Shown here: piece by piece, positions 21,301-24,513 of the stretch
Layout: each line of letters begins with the position of its first letter
Numbering within the stretch: the first letter of the stretch is position 1
Origin: Apostichopus parvimensis
Lineage: Eukaryota > Echinodermata > Holothuroidea > Aspidochirotida > Stichopodidae
Direction of reading: 5' to 3'
Length of the DNA: 24,513 nucleotides
Assembly: GCA_000934455.1 (NCBI GenBank)
Contig: KN886157.1
Span: forward strand, 30,127-54,639
Notes under the pieces: generated by a model
Told to the model about the DNA's origin: nothing
Database searches by the model: none
Seen by the model: only the letters and a program-made list of their open reading frames with translations
Translations under genes and position numbers: made by a program

Positions 21301-23410
21301 CTGAGACACCATGTGCTTTGGTCGCTGGTACCTATGGATGGTCTGGTAACATGGAAAGGATCATGCTCTCTCAGGCATACTCTCAACCAGGGAGTGACAG
21401 TTCCTCGTAAGTTATTATATCCTTAATATGATAATAAAGTGGGGGGGGGGGAGTGGTAATAGAACAAATTGTTTAGTTATAATCAATTAAAAGTTGTTTT
21501 AAGTGTTTTAACAGAAATAGAAATATAGTAGTAACAAAATATCACTTGAAGTTTGTTAACTTACAGTAAGTTGATGGTAATTGGATGTTATGTAGATGTC
21601 CTGGCAAGGTCTAGCATAATTAGTGTTAAGATGATGCATGTAAATATCAAGGTATGTATCCAGAGAAGGAAAAAGAAGCATCCTCATTTAAGTTTAAATA
21701 CACTGTTGTAATTCTAGAATTAAATCATATTAAAAATAGTAATATCTTTCTTACATTATGTACTTGAAACTTTGGAATTTCTAGCTTCCATTCGTCTTGA
21801 ATAATATAGTTTAATACAAGACTGCACTATAACAAAAAACATACAAACAGTTTGATGACACCACTTTAAACTAAAGAAACTGTTAGGTTTAGTGCAAAAT
21901 GTAAAATACATGCAAGAATAAAAAGTCCACTTCAAAAATTCCATGTCCTGCCCCAACACAATTTGATTTCAGAAAAACATCTTCCTATGTTGAAAATGCT
22001 TCTGATAAATTTAAAATTCACAAACATAATTAAGAAGCTTTACATGTCAGTTACAAACATCATTGTGAAAGGTCATCAGTGTTGCCCCTCACAGCCCGAC
22101 TAAATACATCATGATATTTGACTTTCTAGTGTAACCGTTAGTTGGACACCATACTACCCCCATCTAGAGGTCTTTTAACAATTTTGACTTTGCCTATTGC
22201 CTCATAGTGATTGGAACAACAAACAATGCCATTACTTTTATCTGTTATCTAATTAGATTTTACAAAGGCCAGAAGAAGACTCTTGAGATCAATATTCGAC
22301 ATCCTCTGATCAAGAAACTTGCTTCTCAAGTCGAGGAGGATGGTGAAAGCCAAACTGCCAAAGATCTTGCGGAGGTTCTCTTTGAAACCGCTGTACTCCG
22401 TTCTGGGTTCATGCTGGAAGACTCCGCTGCCTTTGCTGGACGTATCGAAAGGATGCTAAGGCTCAGCATGGACATAGATTTGGATGAAAAGGTACACTTT
22501 ATTTGTACACAAATAAACCCTAGTGATTATTGTAAGTGATTATTGCAGCATAGTGTTCCTTGAAAACATAACTCATATCATCAGAGGTGCATACACAATT
22601 ATATTTGTACATGTTTTGTTGGGATTCTTTTCTCCTTGACTTTTTAACTTGTGATTTGTCCAAGTTTGAACATTAGAGGTTACATATATGTTTCATTCTC
22701 ATTTTGTTTTCATACTGAAATGTTGCAGTAGTATTTTGAAAATCAGCACATGTTGTATCATACAAAGGAATTTGTGATAGTGATTGAATGTGTATGTGTG
22801 TTTGCTGTTTAGTTGAACATCATACTTGCTGCAGTGTTTATGTGAAATGTTATAACAATTTGTCAAAGAATCACTAAGGCCCGCTGGTTGTCTGGTTTTA
22901 AGTTTTTGTGGTCTCGTTTTTTGTTATAGATTGAGGAGGAACCAGAAGAGGAAGATGATGAAGATGAAGATGAGGATGAGGAGGAGGAAGAAGAGGATGA
23001 GGAAGAAGAGGATGACGATGAGGAAGAGGTCGATGGAGAGGTCGAAGGAGAAGAGGTGAGACAATAATTAGATTTTCTGCATGTTTTCATAACAGAAAAC
23101 ATTAAAATCAGTGGTTGTGTGCATGACTTAATTACATATCAATGTTCCTGTTTGCACCAGGTTCACTTCAGTAATATGGTGCACTGTTTCGTATTTTGTA
23201 CCTTTCTGGTTTGCAAAACTGCAAGTAAATGGTAATTAGCTTTACAAGTTACTTGTATTCATCTGCTCTGATTCTTAAATGCAAAATTACTGTACCGTAC
23301 TGACTCTTAATGTGTATTAGGCTGACGTTGAATGTTTATTTATTGACTTTGTCCTAAACTCCTTTTCTTTCTCTTGTTCATTACAGGATGCTGATCACGA
23401 TGAGTTATGA
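9273..23410 (+). CDS. HSP90B1: Endoplasmin (GRP94/gp96), ER-lumen HSP90 chaperone, 17 coding exons, complete
   Basis: ATP-dependent HSP90-family chaperone of the ER lumen that folds secreted and membrane clients such as integrins and Toll-like receptors. Coding exons join as 9273-9324, 11424-11529, 12570-12711, 13364-13480, 14048-14173, 14462-14661, 15209-15320, 16043-16148, 16772-16886, 17724-17913, 18453-18623, 19075-19317, 20018-20263, 21270-21406, 22257-22491, 22930-23055 and 23387-23410. All junctions are GT/AG and all phases agree, giving 2448 nt and 815 residues (human about 803). Domains: signal peptide 1 to about 18-21; GHKL ATPase about 75-285 with E105 and N109 ([12 protein letters not shown]), D151 (DTGIGM) and the glycine loop GQFGVGFYS 193-201; acidic linker about 286-340; middle domain about 345-640 with the conserved Arg in [10 protein letters not shown] (R460); dimerisation domain 643-766; acidic tail 767-808; retention signal HDEL 812-815. 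Conserved sequons include N64, N109, N457 and N514. No breaks or missing catalytic residues are seen. The start is chosen for the hydrophobic leader and agreement with the vertebrate N-terminus. Confidence 0.97.
10248..10338. repeat. Long hairpin/foldback in intron 1
   Basis: Arms 10250-10277 and 10309-10336 are complementary at 24 of 28 positions (GTGCTCTTTC at one end, GAAAGAGCAC at the other), extended by 2 bp to 10248 and 10338. The inner part continues as CCACCGTGG / CCATGGCGG (7 of 9) around a CAGTA loop, so about 90 bases can fold as one stem. A third related arm (10331-10353, ATGGTGGAAAG) offers a competing pairing with 10256-10278 (21 of 23). It could be a tiny MITE remnant or a microRNA-like precursor. 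Confidence 0.8.
10394..10415. repeat. 22-bp perfect palindrome
   Basis: Centred on CTTAAG with arms CTAGTAGGCTT and AAGCCTACTAG. It has no loop, so it is dyad-symmetric rather than a good hairpin. It resembles the AGGCCTA-like words scattered over this intron. Confidence 0.85.
10430..10446. repeat. (TAG)n microsatellite
   Basis: Five TAG units plus TA, just downstream of the 22-bp palindrome. Confidence 0.8.
11424..11529 (+). CDS. HSP90B1: Endoplasmin exon 2: acidic N-terminal pre-domain
   Basis: Residues 18-53, beginning GLVPAES and including [19 protein letters not shown], which corresponds closely to the regulatory pre-N segment of vertebrate GRP94. The acceptor follows a T-rich tract (TTTTTTTTTGTATCTATAG). 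The donor is AG|GTAATT, phase 2, followed by a 1040-base intron. Confidence 0.93.
12007..12034. repeat. Dispersed direct repeat, copy 1 (intron 2)
   Basis: TACTGTACCGGCATGACTCC followed by CCAAAGAG matches 12788-12814 at about 25 of 27 positions. The two copies are in introns 2 and 3, on either side of exon 3. Family not recognised. Confidence 0.6.
12570..12711 (+). CDS. HSP90B1: Endoplasmin exon 3: start of the GHKL ATPase domain
   Basis: Residues 53-100, with [20 protein letters not shown] and the first ATPase helix [20 protein letters not shown]. It contains the sequon N64-V-S. The acceptor is TTTAG|G; the donor GAG|GTAAGA is phase 0. Confidence 0.96.
12788..12814. repeat. Dispersed direct repeat, copy 2 (intron 3)
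   Basis: TACTGCACCGGCATGACTCC followed by ACAAAGA, near-identical to 12007-12034. Either a short piece of a common repeat or a local copy event. Confidence 0.6.
13364..13480 (+). CDS. HSP90B1: Endoplasmin exon 4: catalytic Glu and Mg/ATP-binding Asn
   Basis: Residues 101-139, beginning [20 protein letters not shown]105 is the catalytic base position and N109 the Mg-coordinating Asn of HSP90 ATPases; N109-A-S is also a sequon. Phase 0 at both ends (117 bases). Confidence 0.97.
13560..13768 (-). mobile_element. tRNA-derived SINE in intron 4, minus strand
   Basis: On the minus strand a RNA polymerase III A box (TAGCTCAGTGG, 13758-13748) and B box (GGTTCGAGTC, 13714-13705) are 33 bases apart, as in tRNAs. 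Ends GGAGTG and CACTCC can pair like an acceptor stem. The 3' half of the T stem is missing, and a tRNA-unrelated body continues beyond it (to about 13560, ending near the palindrome CCTGCAAGCAGG at 13551-13562), so this is a SINE rather than a working tRNA. The left boundary is uncertain and no clear target duplication was found. Confidence 0.75.
14048..14173 (+). CDS. HSP90B1: Endoplasmin exon 5: DTGIGM ATP-binding motif
   Basis: Residues 140-181. [19 protein letters not shown] carries D151, the adenine-contacting Asp of GHKL ATPases, followed by [10 protein letters not shown] of the lid. Phase 0 at both ends; donor GCT|GTAAGT. Confidence 0.97.
14462..14661 (+). CDS. HSP90B1: Endoplasmin exon 6: glycine-rich loop
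   Basis: Residues 182-247 and part of 248. Contains [18 protein letters not shown] (the nucleotide-binding glycine loop), VIVTSKHN and [13 protein letters not shown]. The human protein has a few more residues before this loop, so the GRP94 lid insertion is short here. Donor AG|GTAAAT, phase 2. Confidence 0.96.
14962..14988. repeat. (TTC)9 microsatellite in intron 6
   Basis: Nine uninterrupted TTC units inside an intron; likely length-polymorphic. Confidence 0.9.
15209..15320 (+). CDS. HSP90B1: Endoplasmin exon 7: end of N-domain
   Basis: Residues 248-285, with [20 protein letters not shown] and [17 protein letters not shown], the conserved HSP90 segment that leads into the charged linker. 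Acceptor AATCTCAG; donor AAG|GTAAGG, phase 0. Confidence 0.96.
16043..16148 (+). CDS. HSP90B1: Endoplasmin exon 8: charged linker, first part
   Basis: Residues 286-320 plus the first base of 321. Begins [18 protein letters not shown], then is mostly Glu, Asp and Lys: the flexible linker between the N and middle domains, which is acidic in GRP94. Ends GAAG|GTAACA, phase 1. Confidence 0.93.
16385..16734. mobile_element. TTAA-flanked non-autonomous DNA transposon (MITE-like) in intron 8
   Basis: The element 16389-16730 (342 bp) is bordered by TTAA on both sides (16385-16388 and 16731-16734). The outer ends form an imperfect inverted repeat: left TTAAAGGCATTGAAGACTCG, right (reverse complement) TTAAAGGGTGTAAAGACTCA. 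TTAA duplication is typical of the piggyBac superfamily; the termini are not the classic CCCTTT type, so the family is open. It is more CpG-rich than the surrounding intron and has no transposase frame. Confidence 0.65.
16772..16886 (+). CDS. HSP90B1: Endoplasmin exon 9: acidic linker end and start of middle domain
   Basis: Residues 321-358 and part of 359: an acidic stretch [20 protein letters not shown], then [17 protein letters not shown], the WDWELMN-type motif that opens the GRP94 middle domain. The acceptor lies only about 40 bases past the TTAA element. Donor AAA|GTGAGT, phase 2. Confidence 0.94.
17724..17913 (+). CDS. HSP90B1: Endoplasmin exon 10: middle domain
   Basis: Residues 359-422, including [40 protein letters not shown] and ending in FDSIK: HSP90 middle-domain core. 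Acceptor TTTCTCACAG; donor AAG|GTAAGC, phase 0. Confidence 0.97.
18453..18623 (+). CDS. HSP90B1: Endoplasmin exon 11: catalytic Arg loop
   Basis: Residues 423-479, with [20 protein letters not shown] and [21 protein letters not shown]460 is the conserved middle-domain Arg that contacts the ATP gamma-phosphate in HSP90s. N457-V-S is a conserved sequon. Phase 0 at both ends. Confidence 0.97.
19075..19317 (+). CDS. HSP90B1: Endoplasmin exon 12: middle domain
   Basis: Residues 480-560: [20 protein letters not shown] and [20 protein letters not shown] are near-invariant GRP94 stretches. N514-R-T is a conserved sequon. Donor GAG|GTGAGC, phase 0, followed by an intron holding a LINE fragment. Confidence 0.97.
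19348..19645 (-). mobile_element. 5'-truncated non-LTR retrotransposon (LINE, RTE/CR1-like ORF2 C-terminus), minus strand
   Basis: The body 19360-19633 is flanked by the perfect 12-bp direct repeat TGCTTATACTTT (19348-19359 and 19634-19645), a target site duplication. On the minus strand one open frame reads [20 protein letters not shown], then [20 protein letters not shown], then an [16 protein letters not shown] segment. This is the C-terminal tail of LINE reverse transcriptase ORFs (pattern RW-IGH-LR ... WxPEGRRKRGRPKxTWRRT ... DRxxWR). Only about 90 codons remain, so it is a dead-on-arrival copy. The exact LINE clade cannot be fixed from this tail. Confidence 0.88.
19710..19746. repeat. 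20-bp direct repeat in intron 12
   Basis: TCAAATTGTGGAAAATTATG is followed directly by a second TCAAATTGTGGAAA. Small local duplication without known role. Confidence 0.7.
20018..20263 (+). CDS. HSP90B1: Endoplasmin exon 13: end of middle domain
   Basis: Residues 561-642, with [40 protein letters not shown] and a charged helix ([19 protein letters not shown]). The acceptor is CATTGCAG. The donor AAG|GTTGGT is the weakest match to consensus in the gene but keeps phase 0 into exon 14. Confidence 0.96.
20264..21269 (+). other. Endoplasmin intron 13
   Basis: 1006-base intron with no coding similarity. It has small direct repeats (GTAAATGACATG twice at about 20510-20535; CTAACTGG words at about 20677-20718). 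No mobile element recognised. Confidence 0.75.
21270..21406 (+). CDS. HSP90B1: Endoplasmin exon 14: start of C-terminal dimerisation domain
   Basis: Residues 643-687 and part of 688, with [20 protein letters not shown] and [17 protein letters not shown], the conserved SPCALV...[11 protein letters not shown] region. The last 78 bases (from 21329) are repeated exactly at 23709-23786. Donor TC|GTAAGT, phase 2. Confidence 0.96.
21329..22358 (+). repeat. Copy A of a partial gene duplication (exon 14 3' part, intron 14, exon 15 5' part)
   Basis: Corresponds to 23709-24513. Similarity begins at TACCTATGG inside exon 14 and is still identical where the window ends. Intron 14 here is 850 bases. It holds an extra 195-base block (21697-21891), bounded by GTTTA on both sides, that the other copy lacks. 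Confidence 0.95.
22257..22491 (+). CDS. HSP90B1: Endoplasmin exon 15: dimerisation domain
   Basis: Residues 688-766: [40 protein letters not shown] and [17 protein letters not shown]. This is the helical dimer interface of HSP90 proteins. Its first 102 bases are repeated exactly at 24412-24513. Donor AAG|GTACAC, phase 0. Confidence 0.97.
22930..23055 (+). CDS. HSP90B1: Endoplasmin exon 16: acidic C-terminal tail
   Basis: Residues 767-808. After [20 protein letters not shown] the exon is almost only Glu and Asp, 42 codons of GAR/GAY triplets. An acidic, calcium-binding tail is typical of GRP94. The repetitive GAGGA/GATGA DNA makes the length prone to variation. Phase 0 at both ends. Confidence 0.95.
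23387..23410 (+). CDS. HSP90B1: Endoplasmin exon 17: HDEL retention signal and stop
   Basis: Encodes DADHDEL and TGA (23408-23410). HDEL is an ER-retrieval signal read by KDEL receptors; vertebrate GRP94 ends KDEL. The acceptor TTCATTACAG is strong. Confidence 0.95.
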   Translation, partial: DADHDEL

Positions 23411-23708
23411 GATGTGAAATCTTTTTCTAGGAGTTAGGGTTATACCGCACACTGGCAGTGCTGCTTCAAGACAGACCATGGATGTTTATGCTGCATTGCA
23501 AGTTCATAGGTGGAATAGTAGCAAAGATAGCACTGAGGGTCTTTCACACTGTAATTACATTACCCTGTGTGCGGTATTAGGTTTTTTCTTTTCTTATTGC
23601 AGGGATACATTTTTATAAGAAAAATTGGTGAAGAGATGGCGGTGGCATTGAATATTAAAATGCATCATTGTTGCAAAAAGTTAAGGACACTCCAAAATGT
23701 GCCCAAAA
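23411..23708 (+). other. Endoplasmin 3' UTR and downstream flank
   Basis: No coding sequence recognised. A variant polyadenylation signal ATTAAA lies at 23654-23659; the first canonical AATAAA is at 23908-23913, inside the duplicated copy. The 3' end is therefore uncertain. An inverted-repeat element occupies 23443-23576. Confidence 0.5.
23443..23576. repeat. 134-bp inverted-repeat-bounded segment, possible MITE, in the 3' UTR
   Basis: TACCGCACAC at 23443-23452 and its exact complement GTGTGCGGTA at 23567-23576 face each other; pairing extends one more base outward. TTA lies immediately outside both ends, which could be a 3-bp target duplication of the kind made by PIF/Harbinger elements. 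The arms are short, so chance or an RNA stem in the UTR are alternatives. Confidence 0.45.
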
Positions 23709-24513
23709 TACCTATGGATGGTCTGGTAACATGGAAAGGATCATGCTCTCTCAGGCATACTCTCAACCAGGGAGTGACAGTTCCTCGTAAGTTATTATAT
23801 CCTAAATATGATAATATGGGGGGGGGGGGGGGTAATAGTGCAAATTGTTGGTTATGATCAATTAATAGTTGTCTCAAGCACTTTAACAGAAATAGAAGTA
23901 TAGTAGTAATAAAACAACTTACAGTAAGTTGGTGGTAATTGGATGTTATGTAGATGTCCTGGAAAGGTCTAGCATAAATTAGTGTTAAGATGATGCATGT
24001 AAATATCAAGGTATGTATTCAGAGAAGATAAAAGAAACATCCTCATTTAAGTTTATTGCAAAATGTGTAATGCATGCAAGAATAAATAGTCCACTTCAAA
24101 AATTCCATGTCCTGCCCCAACACAAATGGATTCTGAAAAACATCTTCCTATGTTGAAAATGCTTCTGATAATTCACAAACATAATTAGAAAGCTTTACAT
24201 GTCAGTTACATACATCATTGTTGAAGGTCATCAGTGTTGCCCCTCACAGCCGGACTATCACATCATGATATTTGACTTTCTAGTGTAACCTTTACCTTGA
24301 CACCATACTACCCCCATCTAGAGGTCTTTTAACAATTTCGACTTTGCCTATTGCCTCATAGTGATTTGGAAAAACAAACAATGCTTTTTCTTTTATCTGT
24401 TATCTAATTAGATTTTACAAAGGCCAGAAGAAGACTCTTGAGATCAATATTCGACATCCTCTGATCAAGAAACTTGCTTCTCAAGTCGAGGAGGATGGTG
24501 AAAGCCAAACTGC
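23709..24513 (+). pseudogene. Copy B: partial duplicate of endoplasmin exons 14-15, cut by window end
   Basis: 23709-23786 equals the last 78 bases of exon 14, 23787-24411 is a 625-base version of intron 14, and 24412-24513 equals the first 102 bases of exon 15. Both exon pieces are identical to copy A (180 of 180), and the donor GTAAGT and acceptor TTAG are kept. The intron carries many substitutions and several indels, including loss of 195 bases. Copy B starts in mid-exon with no acceptor, and in the GRP94 frame a TAA lies at 23656-23658, so it cannot make a complete protein alone. It may be a real partial tandem duplicate, a second gene fragment, or an alternative haplotype joined in the assembly. 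Confidence 0.85.

Noticed and set aside
22863-23102. Minus-strand open frame rich in Ser
   Set aside because: It is the complement of the Glu/Asp-rich exon 16 of endoplasmin; Ser runs are a trivial result of reading GAR/GAY repeats backwards.
23567-23857. 96-codon open frame over copy B of exon 14
   Set aside because: It reads the duplicated exon in a different frame from GRP94 and runs through the donor site into the G run.
1-24513. CRISPR arrays, prokaryotic operons, riboswitches or a novel defence system
   Set aside because: The window is clearly eukaryotic with spliced genes; no regularly spaced repeats or prokaryotic signals were seen.

Overview
This is a eukaryotic genomic window. It is AT-rich, has split genes with GT/AG introns of about 0.3-2.1 kb, and carries degenerate mobile elements. 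Protein content points to an invertebrate deuterostome, most likely an echinoderm: an Apaf-1-like protein with a full vertebrate-style two-propeller WD40 region, a GRP94 very close to the vertebrate protein, and TAGGCCTAGG-like words scattered in non-coding DNA. The species assignment is inference and weak below that level; a sea cucumber is a guess.

Layout, all genes on the + strand. (1) 1-668 is probably intron or upstream sequence of a gene that begins outside the window. Positions 669-3020 are a large terminal coding exon (783 codons plus stop) of an Apaf-1-like gene: a helical segment followed by about 15 WD40 repeats. (2) 3021-9272 is intergenic. It holds a 60-bp tandem duplication, a 64-bp duplication, two perfect CRE palindromes, a well-preserved non-autonomous hAT element (7611-8072, with terminal inverted repeats and an 8-bp target duplication) and, close to the next gene, CCAAT boxes with one near-consensus ER stress response element. 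(3) 9273-23410 is a complete endoplasmin/GRP94 (HSP90B1) gene: 17 coding exons whose phases all join into an 815-residue protein with signal peptide, GHKL ATPase, acidic linker, middle domain, dimerisation domain, acidic tail and a C-terminal HDEL. Its introns contain a long foldback, a 22-bp palindrome, a tRNA-derived SINE, a TTAA-flanked MITE-like element and a 5'-truncated LINE with a 12-bp target duplication. (4) 23709-24513 is a partial second copy of GRP94 exons 14-15 running off the window. Its exon parts are identical to the gene while the intron has diverged, which suggests either a real tandem duplication under constraint or conversion, or a haplotype wrongly joined in the assembly.

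Functionally the two genes are unrelated in mechanism (apoptosome scaffold; ER-lumen chaperone). They are, however, neighbours here and lie in the same chromosome band region in human (12q23), so the linkage may be old. I found no sign of a new defence or enzymatic system. The interesting material is the exon duplication, the intact repeat structures and the gene architecture.
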